Positions 18,231 to 27,231 of a DNA stretch of 64,000 nt are shown here, piece after piece. A model generated the notes under the pieces. That model was not told where the DNA came from, searched no databases, and was given only the letters and a program-made list of their open reading frames with translations. The stretch covers positions 186,001-250,000 of the forward strand of contig DATNQD010000071.1 in NCBI GenBank assembly GCA_036702865.1. Direction: 5' to 3'. This DNA comes from Trichocoleus sp. Lineage in GTDB: Bacteria > Cyanobacteriota > Cyanobacteriia > Elainellales > Elainellaceae. How positions within the stretch are numbered: the stretch's first letter is position 1; every line of letters begins with the position of its first letter. Position numbers and translations under genes: made by a program.

Positions 18231-19175
18231 CTACCCCCTCATGCCCATGAATGCAACCTCCCAAACCAGCCTCGGCTGCACATACTTCAAAAGCTGATCG
18301 CGGGCATGCTCCAGGCGTTGCAGAATTTGAGTCTGATGGTATTGCCAGTAGTGTTGCTGGAGGTAGTCTACGAGCCAGAGTTGGGCTTCGGTGTCGAGCG
18401 TTTGGCTAACTTGGCGAGCGAGTTCCAAGGCATGGCGGAGGGAGGTGGGCGGGTAAGTCACAGCGTTGAGCAGTTCAGCGGGAATGGACTGAAGCTGTTG
18501 CCAGTGAACGATCGCCTCACCGGGACTGCCTTGAGCAAGTGTCAGAATTTGGGGGTGCTGGAGGATTTCACTCTGTCCGGCTTGCTGTAAAACTTGCGTA
18601 ATTTCTGCTGATGTGAGCCGCTGAAAGGGAATGCGTTGACAGCGAGAGACGAGGGTTGGGAGGAGGGCGTCTGGGCTGGGCGCAATCAGAATCAAGGTTG
18701 CTTTTCCGGGTTCTTCCAGCGTTTTCAACAAGCCGTTGGCAGCCGCTTCTGCCATACTATCTGCCTGCTCCAGCACAATCACTGCTCGCGGAGCTTCTAG
18801 AGGCGGACGACTGAGGAATCGGGCAATTTCTCTAATTTGCTCCAGTCGAATTTCAGGGGGCGATCGACGCTTGACTCCGAGTTCGGCAGCTTCGGCAGCC
18901 GAGATGCGCTTGCCCTGATGCAAATAGGTTGGCTCTACCCACAGCAAGTCTGGATGGTTTCGCTGCTGAATCCGCTGTCTCAAATTAGCCGAGATTGGCG
19001 CAAGCGGACTTTGGCTCAACAACAGTTCAGCAAAACAGCAAGCCGTTAAACTTCGCCCAACTCCCGACGCACCCGCAAACAAATAAGCTGGGGCAATCCG
19101 GTCTTGCTGTACTGCCCGGCTGAGTAATTCGATCGCTTGAGTTTGTCCGATGAGCGGCAAGAAAGAGGAGAGCAT
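18231..19175 (-). CDS. holB: DNA polymerase III delta' subunit
   Basis: 314 aa. An AAA+ clamp-loader fold is evident: the P-loop equivalent GASGVGRS (35-42) has Arg instead of Lys, as expected for a non-hydrolysing delta' subunit. The conserved VIVLEQADSMAEAAANGLLKTLEEP and SRCQRIPF segments follow. It is part of the clamp loader that opens the sliding clamp at replication. It lies 84 bp downstream of tmk on the same strand, the classic tmk-holB arrangement. ATG 19175 (MLSSFLPLIGQ) is preferred over 19211. Confidence 0.9.
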   Translation of the reverse strand: MLSSFLPLIGQTQAIELLSRAVQQDRIAPAYLFAGASGVGRSLTACCFAELLLSQSPLAPISANLRQRIQQRNHPDLLWVEPTYLHQGKRISAAEAAELGVKRRSPPEIRLEQIREIARFLSRPPLEAPRAVIVLEQADSMAEAAANGLLKTLEEPGKATLILIAPSPDALLPTLVSRCQRIPFQRLTSAEITQVLQQAGQSEILQHPQILTLAQGSPGEAIVHWQQLQSIPAELLNAVTYPPTSLRHALELARQVSQTLDTEAQLWLVDYLQQHYWQYHQTQILQRLEHARDQLLKYVQPRLVWEVAFMGMRG

Positions 19176-19259
19176 GGGGAGGGATAGGAGATAAGACGCA
19201 GATGAGGGCAAACGGAGAGAGCAAGACAGGGAGAAGACCCAGCAACCTGACCCTACCTT

Positions 19260-19934
19260 CTAATCTTCTGCCCCATACCATTCTCTCAATCTTGCTTCTA
19301 CCACTGCTTGAATTTGGTTGGCGACTTTTGGGGGAGAGAGGCTGGCATCAATCCGGACAATGCGATCGGGAAAGGCTTTTGCGAGTTCGATGAAGCCTTG
19401 CTGTACCCGATGGTGGAAGGTGAGGGTAGCCTGCTCAATTCGATCGATTGCGCCTCGGCGCTGGGCGCGGCTAAGCCCAATTTCGACATCAACATCGAGC
19501 CAGAGTGTCAGGTCGCTTTGCAGCCCGTTTGTGGCAATTTGATTGAGCTGATCGATTAAAGCGCGATCGAGGTTTCGTCCGTAGCCCTGGTAGGCAATGG
19601 TGGAATCGGTGAACCGATCGCAGAGGATGACTGCACCTTGAGCAAGCTGGGGTTTGAGGAATCCGGCAACATGTTGGGCTCGATCGGCAGCATAAAGCAG
19701 TAGCTCTGTTCGGTCTTGCATCATCTCTTCATCTGGGTGGAGCAGGAGATGACGGAGTTTCTGCCCCAAGGCAGTGCCACCGGGTTCGCGAGTTGCAATA
19801 ACTTGTGAAACAGTTCCTTGCTGATGAAGCCGCTGAAGCGTTTTGCTCTCACAAAGCCAGGTTTCTAGCTGTCTAATTTGGCTTGTCTTCCCTGAGCCTT
19901 CGACTCCTTCGAACACAATTAATCGACCTGGCAT
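19260..19934 (-). CDS. tmk: Thymidylate kinase
   Basis: 224 aa. The P-loop GVEGSGKTS is at residues 10-18, the DRF motif occurs in CDRFTDSTIAYQGYGR, and the TREPGGT substrate loop and LID-region RRGAIDRIE are present. It phosphorylates dTMP to dTDP with ATP. It is the first gene of the tmk-holB pair; the promoter should lie in the AT-rich region 19935-20205, which separates it from the divergent small gene. Confidence 0.95.
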   Translation of the reverse strand: MPGRLIVFEGVEGSGKTSQIRQLETWLCESKTLQRLHQQGTVSQVIATREPGGTALGQKLRHLLLHPDEEMMQDRTELLLYAADRAQHVAGFLKPQLAQGAVILCDRFTDSTIAYQGYGRNLDRALIDQLNQIATNGLQSDLTLWLDVDVEIGLSRAQRRGAIDRIEQATLTFHHRVQQGFIELAKAFPDRIVRIDASLSPPKVANQIQAVVEARLREWYGAED

Positions 19935-20205
19935 AGGTTCTTCACGGAATACTTCACGGAATAAAGTTGCAATAGTCTTGATTCAATCCTTTACAATTGA
20001 AAACATCCTACTAAATGCTAAATAAAGGATAGTAGGGGTAGACAGACTACCTTTGCAGATTATCTAGCAATTGAGGGTCAAGCCTGCCAACTCAAAAAAT
20101 ATTCCTTTTTGTAAGCATTGGTGTTGTTGATATTTTGATTAGGGTGTAGAGTTCGGGTTGGAATTGAGTAAACGGTTTGCAGAATCTAAATGCCCGGGGT
20201 GGCCT

Positions 20206-20550
20206 ATGGCTCGCTACACAAGTTTATTTACCGTTGCAGTGTCGTTCGATCGCCTGAAGCAACTGCTAACTGATATTCTGCGCTCGTGCAGCATGGATAT
20301 CATCTATTCTTCTGAAGATTACTTGGTGGCGCGTGAAGTCCCAGGTCATGTATCTTTTTCCAGGCTTGTCACTGTGGAAGTCTTGATTGAGCGTCCAGTA
20401 CAAGATCCTGCTGTACGGATGAATTTTGTTGTCAAAAATGAAGAACTGCCGCTAAAAAGCGAGAACCATTGCCGTGAGATGTTCAATTTGGTGAATCGGG
20501 CAGTGGCTGAAAACCGACACTGGCAATTGATTGCCAGTGCTGCAAGCTAG
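20206..20550 (+). CDS. Conserved cyanobacterial protein of unknown function
   Basis: 114 aa from ATG 20206 (MARYTSLFTVAVSFDRL). It is soluble, compact and mixed alpha/beta, with two cysteines but no recognisable catalytic motif. It keeps the base composition of its neighbours. A TTG start at 20158 would add 16 residues that look unconserved. I do not recognise a named family. Confidence 0.65.
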   Translation: MARYTSLFTVAVSFDRLKQLLTDILRSCSMDIIYSSEDYLVAREVPGHVSFSRLVTVEVLIERPVQDPAVRMNFVVKNEELPLKSENHCREMFNLVNRAVAENRHWQLIASAAS

Positions 20551-20643
20551 TCAAATTAATCGAGCCGTGGGCAGATCGGCAGATTCAGTGATAAATTTTG
20601 GGCAGTTTTCCTTCCGATCGCTCATTCATTCTTTCCTGGCTCC

Positions 20644-21552
20644 ATGCTGTCAGCGCGCTTTTTTCGTTTTTTTCGATATCTCTCTTTGAGGACTATCAAG
20701 CAAACCATCCAGGCGACTGCTGTACAACGTTTGCCAGGTTTAGCCTCAGAGATGGCATACAACGCGATGCTAGCCCTGTTTCCGGCAATTTTGGCGGTGC
20801 TAACGGCGATCGGGCTGTTTCTGCCGTTGAAGCTCACCTTTCAGACGCTTGCCAGCCAGGTGAGTGAAGTTGTCCCTGAAGAAGCTCTTGGTTTAGTTGA
20901 AGGCTTTGCCAGTGCGATTAGCGGCACGCGCAACCCTGGGCTATTTTCCTTCAGCTTTATCTTTGCCATCTGGGCATCCTCTGGTGCATTGACTGCCGCC
21001 ATGAATGCCCTGGATCAAATTCATCAAATTCCGCGAGAACAGGCACGCCCCTTCTGGAGAGCCAGATTAGTTGCCTTATGGCTGACGATCGGCTCGCTGC
21101 TGCTCCTACTTTTGGCAGTGGCTCTCTTTTTTCTAAGCGATGTCGTAGTGCGAAACATCGCCGACAAGAGTGGCATTTTTGAGACAAACCTGCTGCACCT
21201 GTGGCAGTGGCTCACTCTGCCGCTGGTTTTAGTCATTATGTCAACGCTGTTTGCCTTCATCTATCGCTTTGGTCCGAGTCGCTGGACAAGAGGACAGCCA
21301 ATTATGCCAGGTGCAGTGCTCGCTGCTGTTTTCTGGGCAGTTCTCTCAGGTGGGTTTCGGATCTATCTTCGGCATTTTGGCTCCTACAACCAAATCTATG
21401 GAGTCGTGGGTGGCGTCATCATTCTGCTGCTGTGGCTCTATATGAGTTCACTGGTGCTGCTGATTGGGGAACAACTCAACGTTTCAGTTGGAAAATCAAT
21501 GAAGCAATCGGCTGCCAAAAAGCAATCTCGCTCAAATGACCCCAAATTTTAG
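20644..21552 (+). CDS. YihY/BrkB-family inner-membrane protein
   Basis: 302 aa with about six transmembrane helices. The family motifs are present: LASEMAYNAMLALFPAILAVLTAIG near the N-terminus, FAIWASSGALTAAMNALDQIH, FAFIYRFGP, and YNQIYGVVGGVIILLLWLYMSS near the C-terminus. The tail is short, basic and hydrophilic. YihY (formerly misnamed RNase BN) proteins are of unknown function, possibly transport or envelope proteins. It lies 94 bp behind the small gene at 20206 and may be co-transcribed with it. Confidence 0.85.
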   Translation: MLSARFFRFFRYLSLRTIKQTIQATAVQRLPGLASEMAYNAMLALFPAILAVLTAIGLFLPLKLTFQTLASQVSEVVPEEALGLVEGFASAISGTRNPGLFSFSFIFAIWASSGALTAAMNALDQIHQIPREQARPFWRARLVALWLTIGSLLLLLLAVALFFLSDVVVRNIADKSGIFETNLLHLWQWLTLPLVLVIMSTLFAFIYRFGPSRWTRGQPIMPGAVLAAVFWAVLSGGFRIYLRHFGSYNQIYGVVGGVIILLLWLYMSSLVLLIGEQLNVSVGKSMKQSAAKKQSRSNDPKF

Positions 21553-21683
21553 CCCTTCTCTGCATATTCCTGATCCCTATTCCCTTATCCCGGCTCTATG
21601 AAGTAGTCTTTCTTTTACGCTATTTTTGCCGAGAATCATTAAACTTAACCCTTGTCGTCACTCAATGCGGTTGTGAGGAAGTT

Positions 21684-23618
21684 ATGCAGAAAGCCCTCTT
21701 CATGCGGCAGATTCGTTTTGCTGTCGCGTTAGCAGCCTCTCCGATCGGGCTAATTGGCTCAAGCATACTCCTTGCCACAACGCCGATCGCCCCCCTTGCT
21801 GCCCAGTCTGCTAGCCTTTCACGCTGGCAATATGATCCTACAACTCAACAGCTAGAGGTCATTGTGCCTGCCGGGACAACACCCCGCTATTTTCTGGCAG
21901 CAGAACCCGCCCGGATCGTCTTAGATCTGCCAGGAACTGAAGTCGGAGCGGTGCAGCAGGAGCAGGCTTATTCTGGTGCAGTCCAGCAAATTCGCGTGGC
22001 TCAGTTTCAACCAGGATTAGCCCGAATTGTGATGCAGCTTGCGCCCGAAACCGAACTGGCTCCGCAGCAGGCAGAACTGAAACGAGTTGGCACTGCCACA
22101 GTGAATGGACAAACGGGCGATCGGTGGGTGCTGCGTCCACTTATGGCAACTGCCACGCCCACTGCTTCAACTGCTCCAACCCCTGATCCAACTCCGTTAG
22201 TCTCTACGGCTAATTCGGCTGATACTGCGAATTCTGACGATCCCGCTGCCGCTGGCTTACCCCCTCTGGAACCTGGAGCAACAGCAATTCCGGTTGAAAT
22301 GCCTCCTGCTGACCCTGTTGCTAACCCTGTTGCTGAAACTGCTGCCAGCCCTGACGCAACATCAGCCCCGCTGCCCCAAGCCACTGCTTCAGTCCCAGAT
22401 ATGCCTGCTGCTCCTGCGGCAACACCACCCACACCCAGCCCTGAGCCAGCAACAAACTCGGCAACAAACTCAGCAACAAATCAAGAAAATCCGGCGATCG
22501 ATCCTCCTGTTGCTGAAGCCACACCCGCCGCACCAACTGCCCAGCCCTCTCCGTCGCCCCAAGACCCAACACCCGCCCCGCTGCCCCAAGCCACTGCTTC
22601 AGTTCCAGACATGCCTGCTCCTGCGGCAACATCACCCAGACCCAACCCTGAGCCAGCAACAAACTCGGCAACAAACCAAGAAAATCTGGCGATCGATCCT
22701 CCTGTTGCTGAAGCCACACCCACCGCACCGATTGCCCAGCCTTCTCCGTCGTCCCAAGACTTGAGACAAGACCTGGCAATGGTCTTACCACCTGCTGAGG
22801 ATCAACCTGATGCCGCTGCTACAGTCACTGTGCCAGAGTTGCCCGATGCGGCTGCGCCAATAGCGGCTCCCTCCACCGCTGCTCCAAATCCAGCACCTGC
22901 CTTACCGCCTGCGACCGCAACTGCTGCACCTTCAACCGAGCGGGTAACGGTACCAGACTTGTCAACTTCGACTGCGGCAACCCCATCTGGCACCACTTCG
23001 ATCGCCCCGATTCCCAGTCAAGCAGCTGCCGTCCAATCGATTGAGTTTGGGCAACCCTTACCTACGACCCCTGATGCAACCGTAGCAGTTCGTCCGACTT
23101 CACCAGGAGTACTGCTGCCTTTAGGAACGGTGCTCAGCCTTCGTTATCCAGGCAGCACAGAACTGAAGCTGTCCAGCAATTACCCCTATCAGGATGTACT
23201 TGTTGTTGATCAAGCAGTGCGAGATCAAGCGGGGCAAGTGGTCATCCCGGCAGGCAGTTCTGTGATTGGGCGCTTTGAAACGGGCAGCCAAGGCAGCGAA
23301 TTTATCGCTCAGGCGATCGAAATTCAGGGTCAAACTGTTCTGCTGAATGCAAAATCTGATCGACTATCTGGCGATCGGCAAGTTTCCCGCAACCATCTGC
23401 TGCAAAATTCAGCTTTGGGTGCCATTGCTGGAACGCTCCTAGGAGCCTTTACTGGCGTAGGGTTGATTGCCGGAATCGCTGCCGGAGCCGCTACCAGTGC
23501 TGCAACCACCTACATCACTTCTCCCCAGCCTGCTGTCATCCAGCCTGACCAGATTGTAGAAGTGCGGCTATTGGAAGACCTACATCAACCCAATTTGAGG
23601 ACTGGAATCGGCGGATAA
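21684..23618 (+). CDS. Exported AMIN-domain protein with long Pro/Ala/Thr linker
   Basis: 644 aa. GAGGAAG sits just before the ATG. A signal peptide (about 1-40) precedes an AMIN domain (about 46-155: WQYDPTTQQLEVIVPAG, ARIVLDLPGTEVG, ARIVMQLAPETEL), a peptidoglycan-binding module. Residues about 155-450 are a low-complexity Pro/Ala/Thr/Ser linker containing an in-frame duplication. The C-terminal part (about 460-644) has VLLPLGTVLSLRYPG, a Gly/Ala-rich membrane-like stretch (GAIAGTLLGAFTGVGLIAGIAAGAA) and EVRLLEDL, resembling TrbI/VirB10-like beta folds. It is likely a periplasm-spanning envelope protein. Confidence 0.75.
   Translation: MQKALFMRQIRFAVALAASPIGLIGSSILLATTPIAPLAAQSASLSRWQYDPTTQQLEVIVPAGTTPRYFLAAEPARIVLDLPGTEVGAVQQEQAYSGAVQQIRVAQFQPGLARIVMQLAPETELAPQQAELKRVGTATVNGQTGDRWVLRPLMATATPTASTAPTPDPTPLVSTANSADTANSDDPAAAGLPPLEPGATAIPVEMPPADPVANPVAETAASPDATSAPLPQATASVPDMPAAPAATPPTPSPEPATNSATNSATNQENPAIDPPVAEATPAAPTAQPSPSPQDPTPAPLPQATASVPDMPAPAATSPRPNPEPATNSATNQENLAIDPPVAEATPTAPIAQPSPSSQDLRQDLAMVLPPAEDQPDAAATVTVPELPDAAAPIAAPSTAAPNPAPALPPATATAAPSTERVTVPDLSTSTAATPSGTTSIAPIPSQAAAVQSIEFGQPLPTTPDATVAVRPTSPGVLLPLGTVLSLRYPGSTELKLSSNYPYQDVLVVDQAVRDQAGQVVIPAGSSVIGRFETGSQGSEFIAQAIEIQGQTVLLNAKSDRLSGDRQVSRNHLLQNSALGAIAGTLLGAFTGVGLIAGIAAGAATSAATTYITSPQPAVIQPDQIVEVRLLEDLHQPNLRTGIGG
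22366..22760 (+). repeat. In-frame tandem duplication of about 200 bp within the AMIN-protein linker
   Basis: Both copies start CCCCGCTGCCCCAAGCCACT (22366 and 22576, period 210 bp) and end near a CCAAGAC (about 22566 and 22760). The second is about 15 bp shorter because of in-frame losses, including one ACTCGGCAACAA-type unit. The copies are nearly identical, so the duplication is recent. Confidence 0.8.
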
Positions 23619-23639
23619 AGGGGAAGCAGGCGGCAGTGC

Positions 23640-24299
23640 CTAACCCCCAAACAGCAATGTTTCTGACAATGTTTCTGGCTCGATCGCGGCTGCACTGACC
23701 CATTCCTGCATTGTTGGAAGTCGCCAGATGGTGTCGGCATAGGCTTGAGCCATCGGTTCTAGTGCCACACCATAAGTGACAAAGCGAGAGACAACCGGGG
23801 CATACATGGCATCAGCAAGGGTAAAGTGCCCAAACAGAAAATCACCACTGCTGCCATACTGCTGCCGACAGCCGCGCCAAAGGGTGGTGATCCGGTCAAT
23901 ATCTCGTTGGACTGCCAAGGTCATTCCTCGTCCCGGATAGCGAGAGCGACAGTCCATTGGCATCTTTTGCCGCAGTGCTGCAAATCCAGCGTGCATTTCT
24001 GCACTGACCGATCGCACAATGGCTCGAACTGCCGCATCTTGAGGGAGAAGCTGCGCTTCGGGAACTTGTTCAGCAATATATTCACCAATGGCGATCGATT
24101 CCCAAATCGTTAAGGTTCCTGCTTTTAGTACGGGCACTTTAGCAGAAGGAGAATAGGAGCGGAGGCGATCGGCAGTTTCGGGAGTGTCGAGCGGAACTCG
24201 GATTTCCTCAAACGCGACTCTTGCCTGTTTCAGCATTAACCAAGCCCGCAGCGACCAGGATGAATAGTTTTTGTTGCCAATAATGAGTGTTAGTGACAT
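23640..24299 (-). CDS. Glutathione S-transferase family protein
   Basis: 219 aa. An N-terminal thioredoxin-like domain carries NKNYSSWSLRAWLML, where Ser13 or Ser14 would be the catalytic serine, plus the glutathione-binding motifs KVPVL and ESIAIGEYIAE. The C-terminal helical domain has FTLADAMYAPVVSRF. The SS..SLR motif resembles zeta/theta-like bacterial GSTs. It probably conjugates or isomerises small electrophiles with glutathione in the cytoplasm. It converges with the AMIN gene, 21 bp apart. Confidence 0.85.
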   Translation of the reverse strand: MSLTLIIGNKNYSSWSLRAWLMLKQARVAFEEIRVPLDTPETADRLRSYSPSAKVPVLKAGTLTIWESIAIGEYIAEQVPEAQLLPQDAAVRAIVRSVSAEMHAGFAALRQKMPMDCRSRYPGRGMTLAVQRDIDRITTLWRGCRQQYGSSGDFLFGHFTLADAMYAPVVSRFVTYGVALEPMAQAYADTIWRLPTMQEWVSAAAIEPETLSETLLFGG

Positions 24300-24510
24300 T
24301 TAAGTTGGGCTAAACCTTGCTTTTGAACCTACTAAAAATGTAATAGGTGAAATTAGAATTCTTTATTCTTAATTCTGCTTAATGATCAGGTTTTCTATCA
24401 TCACAAATCTCAAGTTTAAAATCATCTTTAAGCAATAGTCTTTGATAAAAAACGGGGTATGCTGATGCTCAGCATCACAATTTCTGTCAGTTTATTGCAT
24501 CAACTTTGAT

Positions 24511-25575
24511 ATGACTCCTTTGCATCATCTCGGCCCTTTCCTTAGCCTGGTGCTTGGGGGAACTCTGTTATCTGGTTGGTATGGTTTATTGCCGCTCCAG
24601 CTTCACGCAGTGCAATCTGAGCCAATTTCGTTTCAATCCCTCCAGCCGCGCGTCTTCGATCTGGCACAGGCACAGCAACCTTCACAGAGTGGCACAACGC
24701 TTGCCCAAGACCTAAGAGTTTCTGCCCTCCAGCCAGACTATACGGGGAGCCTGTGGGTTGGTTCCTGGCAGGGTTTAGCTCGGATTGATCCCAATACGGG
24801 ACGAGTGCAGGCGAGAGTCAATTTACCCAACGTTGCAATTGGGGCATTGGCGAGCGATCGAGTTGGGCGGATTTGGGTCGGCACCTATAGCGGGCTGCAA
24901 CGGGTAGACCCTCGAACCAATGAAATTACCGCTCAGAATTTCATGTTGCCCTCCAATCGTGTTTTGTCTTTACTGGTCGATCAGCGTGGCTATCTGTGGG
25001 TTGGAACGGACAAAGGCATTGCGCTGATCAGCCCAGATGAAGGGTTGCTGATGACCACTTATCGAGATTTGCCCGGAGGCAGTGCCAATGCGCTCACGCT
25101 CGATCAATCGGGTCAAGTTTGGGTTGGGACACCGCAAGGACTCGTCCAGATCAATAGTGCGAGTGCAGAACTGATCGCTCAAATGACCGAATTGCCAGGT
25201 CGGGCAGTTCAAGATCTGGCTCTGGGGACAGACAATCGCCTGTGGGCTGGCACACCAAGCGGCTTACTCGTCATCGATCCGCAAACCAGGGCAGTGCTGC
25301 GATCGGTTACCCCTTTTCGGGGACGAGATGTTACGGCAGTTCGCTTCGATCGACTGGGTCGTTTATGGGTGGGGACAAGCAATGGGCTGTTTCAGGTCAA
25401 CCCTTTCACTGGAGCCGTGATTACTGAAGTATCAGGCTTACCGTCAAGCCGCATTCTTGATCTGTCTCCTGATGCTGGAAATAAGGTCTGGGTGGGAACG
25501 ACTGAAGGGCTGGGTTGGGTGAGCCTGACAACAGGACAAGCAAGACGTCATCCCGTTTTTAGCCGAGGCGAATAG
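24511..25575 (+). CDS. Exported seven-bladed beta-propeller (Reg_prop/two-component-regulator propeller) protein
   Basis: 354 aa. A hydrophobic N-terminus (LGPFLSLVLGGTLLSGWYGLL) suggests a signal peptide or anchor. Seven repeats of about 42 residues each contain LWVGTxxGL-type blades: SLWVGSWQGL, RIWVGTYSGL, YLWVGTDKGI, QVWVGTPQGL, RLWAGTPSGL, RLWVGTSNGL and KVWVGTTEGL. The same propeller normally forms the sensor half of hybrid histidine kinases, but here there is no kinase or GGDEF domain. It probably senses or binds something in the periplasm. The pentapeptide-repeat gene begins 52 bp downstream. Confidence 0.8.
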   Translation: MTPLHHLGPFLSLVLGGTLLSGWYGLLPLQLHAVQSEPISFQSLQPRVFDLAQAQQPSQSGTTLAQDLRVSALQPDYTGSLWVGSWQGLARIDPNTGRVQARVNLPNVAIGALASDRVGRIWVGTYSGLQRVDPRTNEITAQNFMLPSNRVLSLLVDQRGYLWVGTDKGIALISPDEGLLMTTYRDLPGGSANALTLDQSGQVWVGTPQGLVQINSASAELIAQMTELPGRAVQDLALGTDNRLWAGTPSGLLVIDPQTRAVLRSVTPFRGRDVTAVRFDRLGRLWVGTSNGLFQVNPFTGAVITEVSGLPSSRILDLSPDAGNKVWVGTTEGLGWVSLTTGQARRHPVFSRGE

Positions 25576-25627
25576 CCTTCGCCCGAATCGGACTTTGAGG
25601 TTTGTTGCGGTTGCAATTACTTTAACT

Positions 25628-26236
25628 ATGCAGAAGATCAGCGTGAAAGAACTCCTCGCCCAATATGCTCAGGGGAGACGCGACTTTCGAGAAGTAGATT
25701 TGAGCGGAGCCGATCTGTTTGAGTGTGATTTGCAGGGCATCAACTTAGCAGGCAGTAATCTCAGTCATGCTTATCTGCCCTACGCCAATCTGAGCCGCGC
25801 CAACCTGCAAGAGGCACAGCTAGAGCAAACAGAACTCAGCCATACTCGCCTGCAAATGGCAAATTTGATCGACGCGAATCTGCACCAAGCCTTCTTATTT
25901 CGGGCGGATTTATGCTATTGCCAGCTCCAGCGATCGAACCTCACAAAAGCCAAACTACAGGCAGCCGATCTGCGTTTTGCCAATCTGGCTCAAGCCAACT
26001 TAACCGCTGCCAACCTCACCAACGCCAATCTGGAGCAAGCCCAGCTCAAACAAGCTATTTTGCAGCACTGCATTCTCTTTCGTGCCCAATCCGTCAATTT
26101 AGGCGAAGCACTGGTGGATACAACCACGACTCTACCAGATGGACATCGGGGCAGGGGAGAAGATTTGGAGCAGGGAATGGAGAGGCAAATGCAGGAAAGA
26201 AGAGATCCGGGGACAGGGAGAAAAGGTTTGTTGTGA
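25628..26236 (+). CDS. Pentapeptide-repeat protein
   Basis: 202 aa from ATG 25628 (MQKISVKELLAQYAQGRRDF). From residue about 20 to 160 there are continuous A(D/N)LXX repeats (for example ANLSRANLQEAQLEQ and ANLAQANLTAANLTNANL), forming a right-handed quadrilateral helix. The C-terminal tail is hydrophilic and Arg/Glu/Gly-rich. Pentapeptide proteins act as protein-binding scaffolds or gyrase mimics; cyanobacteria have dozens and their roles are largely unknown. A TTG at 25595 is a less likely start. Confidence 0.85.
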   Translation: MQKISVKELLAQYAQGRRDFREVDLSGADLFECDLQGINLAGSNLSHAYLPYANLSRANLQEAQLEQTELSHTRLQMANLIDANLHQAFLFRADLCYCQLQRSNLTKAKLQAADLRFANLAQANLTAANLTNANLEQAQLKQAILQHCILFRAQSVNLGEALVDTTTTLPDGHRGRGEDLEQGMERQMQERRDPGTGRKGLL

Positions 26237-26358
26237 GTGAGGTTCGAGCAAGCTTAGTGAACCTGGGTTAAACAGCTTGTGGAATCAAGCTCAGCTCATC
26301 ATTCCACCCATTCCAAATTCTACCCATTCCAAATCACCCATTCCGATTTCCATCATCT

Positions 26359-26913
26359 CTAACGCTTTAGATCGAGCAGTCCTGGCGGAGGCGTGATCTC
26401 AATACGGCGCTGCTGGAGATCAACAACGGGAACGATCGCTTCCACAAAAGGAATGAGAACGGTCTCAGGCTGGTCAGGGTCGGCTGCTTGAAGTTTGACT
26501 TGCAGGAGGTCATTGCCTGCGCTGAGTACATCGACCACAACCCCGATCGTTTCTTGGCTTGCTTGGTCAACCACAATCAGATCGAGCAAATCCCGAACGT
26601 GAAATTCGCCTTCTTCAAGCTGGGGACGATCGCTCTCTGGGATGAGCATTAGCGCATTGCGGAGCTGTTCTGCTTGATCACAGTTGGTAATGCCAGCAAA
26701 TTTGACCACATATAACCCTTTACCGTTGAGATAGCGTCCGCTGACCAGTTCGAGCACTTCAGGCTCTTTTGCGCCAGAACGCAGCAGCCACCGTTTTCCA
26801 GGTTCCTCAAACCGCTGCGGAAAATCGGAGTTTGGGTATACTCGCACTTCACCCTTCAACCCCTGTGGCGACACAATTTTGCCAATTTCTAACCAAGCTT
26901 CCGATTCAGCCAT
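26359..26913 (-). CDS. rimM: Ribosome maturation factor RimM
   Basis: 184 aa from ATG 26913 ([25 protein letters not shown]). The N-terminal RimM beta-barrel ([20 protein letters not shown]) and the C-terminal PRC-barrel ([24 protein letters not shown]) are both intact. It binds ribosomal protein S19 during maturation of the 30S head. In many bacteria it sits with trmD and rpsP, but here no such neighbour is present, consistent with dispersed cyanobacterial gene order. Confidence 0.92.
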   Translation of the reverse strand: MAESEAWLEIGKIVSPQGLKGEVRVYPNSDFPQRFEEPGKRWLLRSGAKEPEVLELVSGRYLNGKGLYVVKFAGITNCDQAEQLRNALMLIPESDRPQLEEGEFHVRDLLDLIVVDQASQETIGVVVDVLSAGNDLLQVKLQAADPDQPETVLIPFVEAIVPVVDLQQRRIEITPPPGLLDLKR

Positions 26914-27231
26914 AACAGATAGCCACAACAAATACAGAGAACATAAACATTTTCACAATCGCCAAGCTGTACACCCTCAAGATACTAGTCAATCCACAAC
27001 GGGTAAGGGCAGGTTTGGCAATGGCGCGATCGATTTAGAGCATCCAAATCATCCCATTTCGGCTGAACCCACCCCAACCTTCAAGTAATCTTCTCTTCTA
27101 GAAATCTCGTCTCGCACCCAACTTTCTCTAGGCTAAGGCAAAGTATTTGTCATCAATGCTTCAGCGTCAGAGGCTACGGGGTCAAAACAGGGACTAACCC
27201 AAAGTCTAGCGTTGATTGTCCTGGCTCGGCT
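26914..27231. other. Intergenic region, nothing recognised
   Basis: About 318 bp between rimM and pgi, both minus-strand. It should hold the rimM promoter and the 3' end of the pgi transcript. I see no open frame with a start signal and no strong terminator. Confidence 0.4.

Noticed and set aside
22007-22791. Long frames in other phases across the AMIN-protein linker
   Set aside because: They arise from the low-complexity repetitive codons and are explained by the real gene.
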